Positions 9,901 through 19,378 of a stretch of 64,000 nucleotides of DNA are shown here, in pieces; within the stretch, counting starts at the first letter, position 1; each line of letters starts with the position of its first letter. Under the pieces are notes generated by a model, which did no database searches, was not told the DNA's origin, and saw nothing but the letters and a program-made list of their open reading frames with translations. Both the position numbers and the translations under genes were made by a program. The stretch is taken from contig NZ_FNAJ01000013.1 of the NCBI RefSeq assembly GCF_900101905.1, forward strand, positions 62,001 to 126,000, given 5' to 3'. Origin of the DNA: Myxococcus virescens. Lineage in GTDB: Bacteria; Myxococcota; Myxococcia; Myxococcales; Myxococcaceae.

Positions 9901-12900
9901 TGCGGATCGATGGCGAGCACGCTCTCCACACAGACGTCCGCGTTCGCCGGGTTCTGGTACTTGTCCTCCCAGATGGTCGCGCTGCGGAAGAGGACACGGA
10001 TCTTCTCGCGCCAGTCCTCGCTCAGCTCCAGCATCCGCTCGTAGATGGCGAGCAGGTCCGCCGGGTGGTCCAGCCGCGTGTGGAGCCGCTCCAGCGACTC
10101 CAGCGCCTCGCGGTTGACGGGGTCGAACTCCAGTGCCTGCCGGTACGCGGCCACCGCCGACTCGTCGTCGCCGATGTCACGCTCGTAGACGCCCGCCACC
10201 TCCACCTGGATGCGCGCGCGCTCCTCGATGCTGTCCGCCAGGTCCCGGGCCCGCAGCAGCGTGGACGCCACGTCCGGCCACGACCGCTGACGACGGTACA
10301 GCGCGGTGAGCACGCCGAGCGTCTCCGCGTCGGGCTCGAGCTCCAACGCACGCAGCAGCGCGCTGGCGGACTCGACAGGGTCCTCCAGCTGCTCGTCCCA
10401 GACGCGGGCAATCTCGCGGAGGATGCCCTTGCGCTGCTCGATGGAGCCGGCGGCCTCCAGCTTCTGCTCCAGCGCCACCACGTACTCACGCTGACGGCCA
10501 CGCCGCTGGAACACCGCGGCGAGCCCATCCAGCGCGGTGGCGTTGGTCGGGTCGAACTCGAGAATCTTCCGGAACGCCGCTTCCGCCGCCTGCGGGTCAT
10601 CCAGGTGCGTGTCGTGGACACGCGCCAGCGTCGCGTAGAGCCGCTCGGCCAGGGCGCCACGCGGCAGCTCGTCGGCGACCTCCTCGTAGACGGCGGCCAG
10701 CTCCTCGTGGCTGCCCGTCTCGTCGGCCAGCCGCTCCACCTCCTCGCGCAGCGTGTCGTCCGACGCGTCCAACTGGAGCGCGCGGCACAGCGCCAGGAAG
10801 GCCACGTCCTTCTGTCCCAGCCGCACTTCCTGCACCCGGGCCAGCTCGCGCAGCGCGGCCAGCTTCTCCTCGTCCGTGACGAGGTGGGGCATGTAGCGGT
10901 CCATCACCTGGGCGTACGCACGCCAGTCGTTGTGCGTCCGGTACAGGTCGCACGCGCGCTCGTAGGCGGTGCGGTTGGCGGGGTCCAGCTCGAGCACCTT
11001 CTCCAGCGCGCCCGAGGACAGCTCGGGCTTGCCGCCCTGCCCCACCCACAGGTCCGCCACCGCGAAGTAAGCAGCGACAGCCTGCTCACGCTCCTCCGTC
11101 AGGAGGTGCACCTGCACCTTCAGCTCCAGCGCGCGCACCGCGTCGTTCCACGCACGCAGTGAGACGAAGAGTTCGTGCACGCGGTCCAGCTCGGGAATCT
11201 GGTGCGGCTCCACTTCCAGCGCGCGCCGGGCGGCGTCCAGGGACTCCTCGCGGCGGCCCATGCCGGCGAGCACTTCCGCCAGGCGCAGACGCAGCGCCTT
11301 CACGCCGTCACTGCTCTCCTGAAGAGGAATCAGCCGGCGCAGCACGCCCACCAGCTCTTCACGCTGGCCCGTCTCGTCGTACAGCTCGCGCAGCGTGTCG
11401 AGCACGCCGCGGTGACGTGCATCCCGGTCCAGCGCGGCCTTGAAGAACGGCACGGCCTGTTCCGGCTGCTTCAGCAGGCGGTACACGACGCGGCCCAGGC
11501 GCTCATTGAGGCGCACGACCTCGCGGGGGTCCAGCGTTACCGCCAGCCGGCCCTCCAGCAGCTCACGCAGGTCCTGCGGCCGGTCAGCGCGCTCGTAGAG
11601 AGACTCCAGCGCGGAGAACGCCTGCTCGTTGCGCGCGTTCTTCGCCAGCAGCTCGCGGTACAGCTCGATGGACCCGCCCAGGTCCGCCAGTCCTTCGGCG
11701 GAGACCTGCGCCATCTTCGCCAGCACGCGGTCGCGCTCGGCGCCCGACACCTTCTCCGCCTGGAGCTTCAGGATGCCGTAGAGCTTCTCCGACGCGCCCG
11801 CCGACTCGTAGATGCCCTCCAACAGCCGCGCCGACGCGAGGTGCTCCGGGTCCAACGCCAGGATGCCTTCGTAGGCACCCGCCGCGCGGTCCGGGCTGTC
11901 CAGCCGCTCCTGGTAGAGCTGGCCCAGGCGGAACAAGTAGCCCACCCGGTCCGTGGGCTCCGTCACGCCAGCAACCAGGGCCTCCAAGATGCCCGCCAGC
12001 TCCGGCCAGGCCTCCAACTGGAGGTACAGCCTGTCCAACGCCACCAGCGACGGCTCCTGCACCGTGGGGTGCAGCGTGCGCGCGCGCTCGTAGTAGGAGA
12101 CCGCGCGGTCCGAGTCGCGCAGCTTCGTCTCCAGCATCTGTCCCAACCGGAGGCAGACCTGCGCGGCATCCGCGGCTTCGGCCACGCGCGGCAGCGCTTC
12201 CTCGTAGGCCGCCAGCAGCTCGTCATAGCTGGCGGACGCATCCGCCGCGTTCTCCAGCCGAGCACGGACGGCGGCGTCGTTCGGGTCTTCCTTGAAGGCG
12301 CGGAAGAGGGCCAGGAAGGCCAGCTCCGACTCCTCCTGGGACTCCCGCAGCGTGGCCAGCTCGCCCAGGAGCGCCTTGCGCTCGAATGCGTCGCCTGACA
12401 CGCCCACACGCGTCTCGATGACCTGCGCCAGACGCGTGATGTCGCCGCTGGCGCGGAGGGCGCGCAGCAACGTCTCCACCGCGAGCAGGTTCTGCGGCTC
12501 GCGGGTCACCAGCGCCTCCATGCGGCCCACCGCGCCCGCATGGTTGGCCTGCACGGACAGCACCTCGCCGTACAGCGCCAGCGCGCCTGTGCGGTCCAGC
12601 AGCCGCGACTCACGCACGATGGCCAGACGGAACTTCAGTTCCAGTCCCTCCTCCGTGGAAATCAGCGCGATGCGGCGAGCCAGTGCGTCCGCCAGCTCCG
12701 GCCAGCGCTCCTGCTTCTGGCAGAGCGCCTCCATGCGCTCCAGCGTGGGCAGGTCGTCCGGCTTGATTTCCAGCAGGCGCCGGAAGGTGGCCAGCGCGCC
12801 CAGCGCGTCATTGAGCTGCTCCTCCTGCAGCGTGCCCATCTGGAAGAGCACCGTGGCGCGACGCACCGGGTCCTCCGCCACCGCGAGCTGCCGGCGCAGC

Positions 12901-15900
12901 ACCTCCAGCAGCTCCGTGGGCTTGCCCTGCGACGCCACCAGCCGCACGGTGCCATCCAGCGCTTCGGTGTCCGTGGGACGCAGCTCCAGCACGCGCTTCC
13001 ACGACACCAGCGCCTCGGAGGGCTCGCCCAGGTCCGTCTGGATGCGGGCCAGCGCGCGGTACAGCTCGGCGCGGGACGCATCGCCCGCCTTGCCCACCAC
13101 CTCCGTCAGGATGGCGGCCAGTTCCTCGGGCGCCTCTGCCTTGTCCACCAGCGCGACGCACAACTCCAACGAGCGCAGGTCATCCGGCAGCTCGCGCAGC
13201 GCGCGCGTGGCTGCCAGGAAGCCCATCTCCGCGTTCTCCAGCGAGCCGGCGTAGATTTCCGCGATGCGGCGCAGCAGCGCGGCGCGCTCCTGCGGCACAG
13301 CCTCCGCCGAGGCACGGGACTCCAGCATCTCCACCTGCTTCAGGTGGTTGCCCACCGAGGCGAAGACGGGCTCCAGCGCACTGGCCGCGGCGCCACGCAG
13401 CGGGCTCTCCGAGCGCGCCATCTCCTCCAGCGCGCCCACCGCACCGGCATGCCCCTCCCGGCGCGCCAGCACGGCCTGGTACAGCTCCAGTGCGCCGCGC
13501 GGGTCGTCCAGACGCGACACCTTCAGCCGGCCCAAGCGCACTCGAAGGTCGGACGCCTCTTCCTGGGCGCCGCGCTCGTCCGCGAGCTGGATTTCCCGCT
13601 CGATGTGCTGCGCCAGCTCCGGCCAGCGCTCCATCTCCGCGAGCACCCGCCCCAGCAGCTTCAGCGCGTTGGCGTTCTCCGGCCGCAGGCCGAGGATTTC
13701 CCGGTACGACTGCGCCGCCAGCGACTTGTCCGCCAGCGTCTCCTCGGCCAGGTGCGCCAGCTCGAAGAGCAGGTTCACCTGCGAGGACGGGTTCGCCTCG
13801 GCCGCTACCTGACGGCGCATGACGAGCGCCAGCTCGCGGTGCGCGCCTGTGCGGCGGTGGACCCGGGCGATGGCGTCCAACACCGACTTGTTCTTCGGGT
13901 CCCTGCGCGACATCTCCTCCATCGCACGGACGGCCAGGTCGTAACGCTTGAGGCGGTTGTCGTAGATGCCCGCCAGGCGCCGCCACAAGTCACCGGCGAG
14001 CGGATCCTGCGCGCCGCGCTCCAGCTGGTCTTCGTAGGCCGCCGCCACCTCCTCGAAAGCACCGGAGTCGGCCGCGAGCCGCTCCAGCTCGTCGCGCACC
14101 GCGGCTTCCTGCGGTGCCTCGTTGAAGGCGCGCAGGCGTGCGACGAAGGCGAGCGACGTCTGCCCCAGCGCCTCGCGCAGGGTGGCGATCTCCTGGAGGT
14201 GCTCCAGCCGCCGCTCGGGCGCCACGCCCGGCAGCAGCACCTCGAGCACGTCCACCAGCTTCCGGGTGTCGTTGACGCCACGGTAGACAGGCTCCAGCAG
14301 GCGCGCCGCTTCGGAGCGAGGCGCCTCGTGCGCCATCAGCCGCTCCAGGCCCGCCACCACCTGTCCGTCTCCAGGCGCCAGCTCCAGCAGACGCCGGTAC
14401 ACCGGCAGCGACTCCGCCGGCCCCACTTCCTTCTCCAGGAGCTGGGCGCGCTTCAGCAGCCAGTTGCGCCGTGCGCCTTCATCCGCGGCGCCATCCGCGA
14501 GCTGGTCCAGCACGTCCGCCTGCTCCACGAAGCGCCGAGACTTCGCGTAGAGCTTCTCCAGCGCGAGCAGGCCCTCGGGCACCTTCCGGAGCGCCAGCGC
14601 GGAGCGATACGTCTCGATGGCCTTCGCGTCTTCACCCGCGTTCGCGTACGCCTCGCCCGCCTTGAGGAGCAGGCCCACGCGCTCCTCCGGGTCGGTGGAG
14701 AGCTGCGCCTGACGCGTGTAGACCTCCGACAGGCTCTTGGCGTTCTGCCCCTTCTCGTACAGGCGGGAGAGGGCCTCCAGCGCCTGCCGGTCCTGGGGCG
14801 CGTCCGCCAGCAGGCTCTTCCACAGCCGCGCGGCCTCTTCGGGCTGGTCCAGCGACTCGCGCAGCTCCGCCGAGCGCCGCAGCAACTCCAGCGCCGCGGG
14901 GTCTCCCGCGTTCAGCTCCGTCGCCGCCGTCTCGTAGATTTCGGCCAGCACCTCGTGCGAGCCCGTCTCGCGCGCCAGCCGCTCCAGGTCCGGCTGCACG
15001 CCTTCCCGGTCCAAACCCTGCGCGAAGGACTTCACCGCGGACATGAACGCCAGCGAAGGCTGGAGCATGTCGCGCTCGTAGATGCGGCGAACCTCTCCCG
15101 AGAGGAGGATCTTCTCCACGGTGAGCGCGGAAGTCATCCGCGCTTCACGCAGCGCCACACGGCGGGCGTGGTCGCCCACCTGCACCAGCACCGGGTCGAG
15201 CACATCCAGCGCCGCGCCGCTCGCGGGCACCGCTGCCTTCACCCAGGCCTCGAGCGCCGCGCGCGCACCTGGATGGCCCGAGTCCTCGGCCAGAATCTTC
15301 CGGTAGAGGCCCAGCGCCGCGTTCGGGTCATCCAGGACCGTGCGCTGGAGTTCCGCCAGACGGAAGGAGACTTCACGCCCCTGCGGGCTCTGCCCTTCCT
15401 GGTTGCGGCGCAGCGCCAGCGCCCAGGCCAGGTCGGAGTGACGGCCACTCTCGGTGTAGAGCCGGTCCAGGGTCGCCGCGGCTTCACGGCTCGCCGGGTC
15501 GCGCTCCGCGATGACGCGCCACGCGTCCGCGGCGCTCTCCTTGTCCATCAACTTCGTCTCGTGCAGCAGCGCCGCCTCGCGCAAGAAGGCCAGCTGCTCG
15601 GCGGGCTCCGGCGACGCCGCGGCCAGCTTCTCCAGCACCTCGGCGAGCGCCGCCCATTCCTCCCCCGCGCGATGCAACCGCTGAAGGGCGCGCAGGCAGT
15701 CCAGGTTGCCCGGCTCGATGGCCAGCAGATCGCGCAGCGCCTTCACCGCGCCGGCCTTGTCGTCCAGCTTCTTCTCCTGCACCTCGGCCAGCTCGCGCAG
15801 CAGCGCCAGTCGCGCGGGGCCGACGTCCCCTTCCTCCGCCAGCTCCGCGATGATCTCCGCGTAGCTGTCGAGCGAGTCCGCGTCCTCCGCCGCCTGCCGT

Positions 15901-18900
15901 GCCGACGAGCGCAGCCCCGCGTCACCGGGCGCCAGGCGCAGTGCGCGCGCCAACGCCGCGAAGGCCAGCTCCGGCTGCCGCAGGTGCGTCAGGTGCACCT
16001 GCGCCGCGTGTCGCAGCGCCTGCACTCGCGCGGCGTCGTCCTTCGCCACTTCCGCCAGAACATCCAACGTGGCCACCAGCTTGCGGTGGTCCTTGGTGCG
16101 CTCGAAGGCAGGCACCAACACACGCGCAGCGGCCTCGCGCGCCGGGCCCGAGGCAAGCATGGCCTCCAGCGCCGCCAACGCATCCGGATCCGTGGGGCGC
16201 TGAAGCAGGATGTCCGCGAAGCTCTGCACCGCCTCCGCGCTGCCGTCCTGCGACTCCTGCAGCAGGTGCGCACGACGCAGCTTCAGCCGCGCCACTCTGT
16301 CCGCGTCACCCGCGGACTCGGCCAGCGCAATCATCCGCGCCAGCGTGTCTCCCAGCTCGCGCGTCCGGCCCGCCTTCTCGTACAGCTCCGCCAGGCGCGG
16401 CAGATGCCGGCCTTCCTCGGCGCCGTGCGAAAGCGCGGACTGCAGCGCCTCGGCCGCCTGCGCATCGCGTCCCAGCTCCGAGTTGAGGTCCACCAGCTGA
16501 AGCAGCAGCTCCAGCCGCTCCTGCCCACGCGCGCCCTGGATGCGCTTGCGCAGCAGTCCTTCCGCGTCCGCGGACCGGCCCGCGCGTCCGTACAGACGCA
16601 CCAGCCGCTGCAGCACCGCGTTCGACTCGGGCGCACGGGTCACCGCCGCTTCCAGCGCCGCGATGGCCTCTGCGGCGAGCGCGCCCTCTTCCGCCAGGCT
16701 CGCGGCCTCGAGCAGCAACGGCACGGCCACCGCAGGGTCCTCGGACTCGGAGGCCAGCGTGCGCAGCACACGCCCCAGCTCCGCGTGCGCGGACAAGTCC
16801 CTGGCCAGCCGCAGCGCCTCCGCGCGGGAGCCCTCGTCCTTCGCGTCCTCGCGCAGCGCGCGCACCTGGACGTCGAAGGCCGCGCGGCTGTCCGCGAGCT
16901 GCTTCTCATGGATGCTGGCCAGCAACGAGAAGAGGCGCTTGCGGGCCGTGGGCTCCGTCGTCACCTCCAACTGCTGCTGGAGCGCCGCCACCTGCCGCTG
17001 GTGGTCGCCGCTGCGTCCGTAGTGCGCCGCCAGCGCCTCCGTCACCTCCGCCGTGCGAATGCCCGCCGCGGCCAACCGCTCCAGTCCGCCCACCACCACG
17101 CCGGTGGAGACGTTCTCGGAGAGGAGGCCGAGGAACAGGTCCGTCGCGTCCTCCTGACGCCCCAGCCGCTCGGCGTACAGCTTCGCCTGGCGCGCCGTCC
17201 ACTCGTTGCGCTCCAGCTGCGTCTCCGCCAGGCCCGCCAACCGCCCCGCGAGCGCCGCCGCCTCGTCGAACTTCGACAGGGCCACGCACAGCGCCTGCAG
17301 TCGCTGCACGCCCGCCGCATCCTCTGGCGCGAGCTGCACCAACTGACGCACCAAGGGCTCCAGCTCCTCGGGCGCCGCGCCGGCCGCCTCGCGCCGGGCC
17401 ACGTCCGCCTCCAGCCGCGCCTTCGGGTCGTCCGCGAGCGCCGCGGCCGCCTGCAGCGACTTCACCGCCTCCACGGCGGCCGCGTCACCCGGCGCGCGCG
17501 CCAGCACTTCCCGCCATGCGGCCTCCGCGCGCGACGGGTCCGCCAGGGGGCCCTGGAGCAACTGGGCCAGCTGCCGCCAGATCGTGGCCGCCACCTCCGC
17601 CACCGGCGCCGCCTCCGCCGCGCGTTGCAGCGCCAGCGCCAGCGCGGGCTGCGCCTGGGCCTTCTCCGCGTGCTCCACCACCGTGCTCAACAGCAACGGA
17701 CGGCCCGGCTCCAGCTCCAGGGCGCGCGACAGCACCTCGAAGGCCCCGCGCGCGTCGTCCTTCTCCTCGAACATCAGCGCGAGCGCTTCGCAGAAGGCCA
17801 CCCGCTCCGGGCGCGGACGCGGCGCCAGCAGGGCCAGGTCCAGCAGCGGCACCACGGCGTCCAACTCGTCGTCCTCGGCCAACAGCCGCGCCAGTTGGAA
17901 GGCCGCCAGCGCCTGCGTGGGGTCCAGCTTCAGCGCCGCTTCCAGGTGCTCACGCGCGGCGTCCGCGTCCTTGAGCTGCGTCAGGAACAGGTCCGCCAGC
18001 CGCAGCCGCATGCCCGCCTGGGTGGAGCGGTCCTTCACCGTGCCCAGGTAGCGCTCCAGCACCGCGACGGCTTCCGGAGCCCGGCCCTTCTCCAGGAGCT
18101 GCTCGGCCGTCAGGCTGGCCGCGTCCGCGCGGGACGGGTCCGCCGCCACGGCCTTCTCGAAGGCCGCCAGCGCGCCGTCCGCGTCGTTCATCCGGCCAAG
18201 GCGCAGCGTGCCCACGCGCAGCCACAGGTCCACCTGCGCGGTGCGGTCCTTCACCTCGCCCGCCATCGCCTCGATCTGCTCGATCGCCGGCGCGAAATCA
18301 CCGCCCGAGCGCGCCGTCAGCTTCTCGATGAGCGACAGCCCTTCGGGCATGCCCGGCCACAGCAGGAAGCAGCGGTCCAGCGCCTCCTTCACCTTCGCAG
18401 CCGCGCCCGGGTCGTACCAGGCGAAGAGCTTCGCCACGAGCAGCGACAGGCGCGCCGCGCTCTTCCGGTCGCGCTCTTCCAGCGACATGCTGCGCAGCAT
18501 CCGCACGCGGTCACGCCACGTCTGCTCGAAGCGCTGCAACGCGCGCGCGGCCTTCTCCAGCCGCGCGTTCTGCGGCTCCAGCGCCTGGGCGACATCCACC
18601 ACCCGCTGCGCCAGTTCATGCTCGGTGGGGTCGTCCACCAGCCGCTCGGCGAGCGCGGCGTACTCCTCCGCCATGCCCGCGTCCCCCAGCGCCGCGCGTT
18701 CGCGCTCCAAGGCCTCGAAGGCCGGCTGGAAGCGCTCCTCCGACAACAGCAACTGACGCACGCGCCGGAAGATGGCGCGGTCCGGCTTCGCACGGGCCGC
18801 ACGCTGCAGGCACAGCACCGCGCGGTCGCGCCGGAACAGCTTCTGCTCGTAGACGTCGGCCGCCTTCACGTAGTGGCCCGCGCACTCCTCGCCCTGCGTG

Positions 18901-19250
18901 ACGCCGCCCAGCCGCTCCAGGACGTCCGCCAGCGCGGCGCCATCCTGCCGCGACTCGTGCAACCGCTTCAGGCCTCGGAGCGCGGGGAGCGGATCCTTCG
19001 CCACCAGCAACGCGCGCTTGAGCAGTTCCTCCGCGCGCTGCGTGTTGCGCTGCCGATCATGCGCGAGCTCCGCGGCGCGGCACAGCAGGCGCACCGCTTC
19101 ATCGGAGACGACATCGCGCGAGCGCCCCTCGTAGAGGCGAATCAAATCCTCGACACGGCCGGCCTTGTCGAGTGCCGCTTCGGTTTCGACGAAGGTGCGG
19201 TCATCGGACACGCGCAGCGTGGGACGCGACGAGGGCGTGGGCTGTTGCAT
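6969..19250 (-). CDS. gltI: GltI (AgnA), giant TPR protein of the gliding machinery
   Basis: About 4,093 residues, among the largest proteins expected in this genome. The start at 19250 (MQQPTPSSRP) is chosen over an in-frame codon at 19367 because the 39 extra residues look non-coding and sit on a hairpin. No signal peptide or transmembrane helix is seen, so it is probably cytoplasmic. Nearly the whole chain is a solenoid of helical TPR-like units about 34-40 residues long, with recurring patterns such as ALAAFEKAVAADPSRADA, LFLGLLSENV and AVAAYRQALEFDPVNREALE. The last 500 residues or so (from about NKEKVEPRPLNDQLWHNHLF) lose the repeat and form a separate globular domain containing VELYSPFLVATRERM. 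In M. xanthus, GltI is part of the Glt complex. It probably serves as a scaffold. Confidence 0.9.
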   Translation of the reverse strand: MQQPTPSSRPTLRVSDDRTFVETEAALDKAGRVEDLIRLYEGRSRDVVSDEAVRLLCRAAELAHDRQRNTQRAEELLKRALLVAKDPLPALRGLKRLHESRQDGAALADVLERLGGVTQGEECAGHYVKAADVYEQKLFRRDRAVLCLQRAARAKPDRAIFRRVRQLLLSEERFQPAFEALERERAALGDAGMAEEYAALAERLVDDPTEHELAQRVVDVAQALEPQNARLEKAARALQRFEQTWRDRVRMLRSMSLEERDRKSAARLSLLVAKLFAWYDPGAAAKVKEALDRCFLLWPGMPEGLSLIEKLTARSGGDFAPAIEQIEAMAGEVKDRTAQVDLWLRVGTLRLGRMNDADGALAAFEKAVAADPSRADAASLTAEQLLEKGRAPEAVAVLERYLGTVKDRSTQAGMRLRLADLFLTQLKDADAAREHLEAALKLDPTQALAAFQLARLLAEDDELDAVVPLLDLALLAPRPRPERVAFCEALALMFEEKDDARGAFEVLSRALELEPGRPLLLSTVVEHAEKAQAQPALALALQRAAEAAPVAEVAATIWRQLAQLLQGPLADPSRAEAAWREVLARAPGDAAAVEAVKSLQAAAALADDPKARLEADVARREAAGAAPEELEPLVRQLVQLAPEDAAGVQRLQALCVALSKFDEAAALAGRLAGLAETQLERNEWTARQAKLYAERLGRQEDATDLFLGLLSENVSTGVVVGGLERLAAAGIRTAEVTEALAAHYGRSGDHQRQVAALQQQLEVTTEPTARKRLFSLLASIHEKQLADSRAAFDVQVRALREDAKDEGSRAEALRLARDLSAHAELGRVLRTLASESEDPAVAVPLLLEAASLAEEGALAAEAIAALEAAVTRAPESNAVLQRLVRLYGRAGRSADAEGLLRKRIQGARGQERLELLLQLVDLNSELGRDAQAAEALQSALSHGAEEGRHLPRLAELYEKAGRTRELGDTLARMIALAESAGDADRVARLKLRRAHLLQESQDGSAEAVQSFADILLQRPTDPDALAALEAMLASGPAREAAARVLVPAFERTKDHRKLVATLDVLAEVAKDDAARVQALRHAAQVHLTHLRQPELAFAALARALRLAPGDAGLRSSARQAAEDADSLDSYAEIIAELAEEGDVGPARLALLRELAEVQEKKLDDKAGAVKALRDLLAIEPGNLDCLRALQRLHRAGEEWAALAEVLEKLAAASPEPAEQLAFLREAALLHETKLMDKESAADAWRVIAERDPASREAAATLDRLYTESGRHSDLAWALALRRNQEGQSPQGREVSFRLAELQRTVLDDPNAALGLYRKILAEDSGHPGARAALEAWVKAAVPASGAALDVLDPVLVQVGDHARRVALREARMTSALTVEKILLSGEVRRIYERDMLQPSLAFMSAVKSFAQGLDREGVQPDLERLARETGSHEVLAEIYETAATELNAGDPAALELLRRSAELRESLDQPEEAARLWKSLLADAPQDRQALEALSRLYEKGQNAKSLSEVYTRQAQLSTDPEERVGLLLKAGEAYANAGEDAKAIETYRSALALRKVPEGLLALEKLYAKSRRFVEQADVLDQLADGAADEGARRNWLLKRAQLLEKEVGPAESLPVYRRLLELAPGDGQVVAGLERLMAHEAPRSEAARLLEPVYRGVNDTRKLVDVLEVLLPGVAPERRLEHLQEIATLREALGQTSLAFVARLRAFNEAPQEAAVRDELERLAADSGAFEEVAAAYEDQLERGAQDPLAGDLWRRLAGIYDNRLKRYDLAVRAMEEMSRRDPKNKSVLDAIARVHRRTGAHRELALVMRRQVAAEANPSSQVNLLFELAHLAEETLADKSLAAQSYREILGLRPENANALKLLGRVLAEMERWPELAQHIEREIQLADERGAQEEASDLRVRLGRLKVSRLDDPRGALELYQAVLARREGHAGAVGALEEMARSESPLRGAAASALEPVFASVGNHLKQVEMLESRASAEAVPQERAALLRRIAEIYAGSLENAEMGFLAATRALRELPDDLRSLELCVALVDKAEAPEELAAILTEVVGKAGDASRAELYRALARIQTDLGEPSEALVSWKRVLELRPTDTEALDGTVRLVASQGKPTELLEVLRRQLAVAEDPVRRATVLFQMGTLQEEQLNDALGALATFRRLLEIKPDDLPTLERMEALCQKQERWPELADALARRIALISTEEGLELKFRLAIVRESRLLDRTGALALYGEVLSVQANHAGAVGRMEALVTREPQNLLAVETLLRALRASGDITRLAQVIETRVGVSGDAFERKALLGELATLRESQEESELAFLALFRAFKEDPNDAAVRARLENAADASASYDELLAAYEEALPRVAEAADAAQVCLRLGQMLETKLRDSDRAVSYYERARTLHPTVQEPSLVALDRLYLQLEAWPELAGILEALVAGVTEPTDRVGYLFRLGQLYQERLDSPDRAAGAYEGILALDPEHLASARLLEGIYESAGASEKLYGILKLQAEKVSGAERDRVLAKMAQVSAEGLADLGGSIELYRELLAKNARNEQAFSALESLYERADRPQDLRELLEGRLAVTLDPREVVRLNERLGRVVYRLLKQPEQAVPFFKAALDRDARHRGVLDTLRELYDETGQREELVGVLRRLIPLQESSDGVKALRLRLAEVLAGMGRREESLDAARRALEVEPHQIPELDRVHELFVSLRAWNDAVRALELKVQVHLLTEEREQAVAAYFAVADLWVGQGGKPELSSGALEKVLELDPANRTAYERACDLYRTHNDWRAYAQVMDRYMPHLVTDEEKLAALRELARVQEVRLGQKDVAFLALCRALQLDASDDTLREEVERLADETGSHEELAAVYEEVADELPRGALAERLYATLARVHDTHLDDPQAAEAAFRKILEFDPTNATALDGLAAVFQRRGRQREYVVALEQKLEAAGSIEQRKGILREIARVWDEQLEDPVESASALLRALELEPDAETLGVLTALYRRQRSWPDVASTLLRARDLADSIEERARIQVEVAGVYERDIGDDESAVAAYRQALEFDPVNREALESLERLHTRLDHPADLLAIYERMLELSEDWREKIRVLFRSATIWEDKYQNPANADVCVESVLAIDPQNVQAIKTLIRLRRAQARWEDLIAAYERQLALAVSPQEQAELYVDIGNVQYQQLKALDRAVNNYHAALAVDAECRPALHALGTMYERSGNWPFALEMLSKEAELAGQSKDAVELYYRLGKINEDMLMDTGSARTAYQQALAVDPGHLPSIRALKGIQEQEKDWSGYEQTLRQEAEQTEDPAAKGRALLDVARYHAETREDRDTATGYWQEALKHIPDSLEAARPLSDVYIAHEDWASGERMLDIVTRKMAEMAVADKDSVSAADLCRQLYRLGYVAEKLGKRDKALGCYEKAYELDATYLPALEGYGNLLVQTRRYEGALKVFQTILIHHREELTDLEVVEVYWQLGDIHAALNQTDRAQNHFEKALAIDPGHEPTLRALVALLEKQGQYEKSAELRQQLVGVLEGEARAKVCLELGRIARDELHDPYMAIDAFTNALKSQPDAPEVMDQLYVLLRETRQGQKAADVLARMLALPALGLEPHKAKRVWFALGELRRDDLKDVEGATEAFNAALDLDPRFVEAFSALEAMLGAARQWKQLEENYTKMLGRLPKTPETHVARMALWRALGDLYLQVLKHPEGAVAAYGVAAKGLPDDAAVQEAFADLAGQMPGREDEAIAALRRALPNTTDPRKVVGALVRLSALRKNYDGAWLAAQAVSGLLGEAGEDEQEILTKLGPYAKNKEKVEPRPLNDQLWHNHLFHPKARGPLAELLGLLFAKVGHLYAVPSQQYQLVPKRHRIDVASAPEYHVHHYRYVARVLGMEAVELYSPFLVATRERMAKRSNEPAPEPLINVELLQTHPASLRVGGKYFAEQGQKEVYYLLGRTLALARSELAFSQRVAPERLEAILQAALSLVVGNVRIAEAQHLVEPERRLLERSLNEPDRAALAKAARAWLPTATPQAVRQYLEGAELTAARAGLLAAGEMEPVRRMVQGETGSAFRVPVRNKLRELLVFATSEDLHELRVAVGTHVEVQVRR

Positions 19251-19341
19251 GGAGGGGCGGGCCTTGGAATGGAAAGAAAAAGCAGCGAGGGCGCCAGAGA
19301 CCGGAACTCTACCGGTCGCCAGCGCCCCCGAGCAATCGTGC

Positions 19342-19361
19342 AAAACCCGCCAAACGGCGGG
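19342..19361 (-). terminator. Intra-operon terminator or attenuator upstream of gltI
   Basis: On the minus strand CCCGCC-GTTT-GGCGGG is followed directly by TTTTG. It lies 17 bases after the stop of the RG-rich TPR gene and about 90 bases before the gltI start, in the largest gap inside the cluster. A six-base all-GC stem with only four Ts is short but typical for partial terminators. It could lower the expression of the giant gltI and of gltJ relative to upstream genes. Confidence 0.5.
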
Positions 19362-19378
19362 AATCATTGGCCTTCTTG

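Noticed and set aside
6993..11162. A second long plus-strand open frame (about 1,389 codons) opposite gltI
   Set aside because: Same antisense artefact; Arg/His/Leu-rich with no recognisable family.
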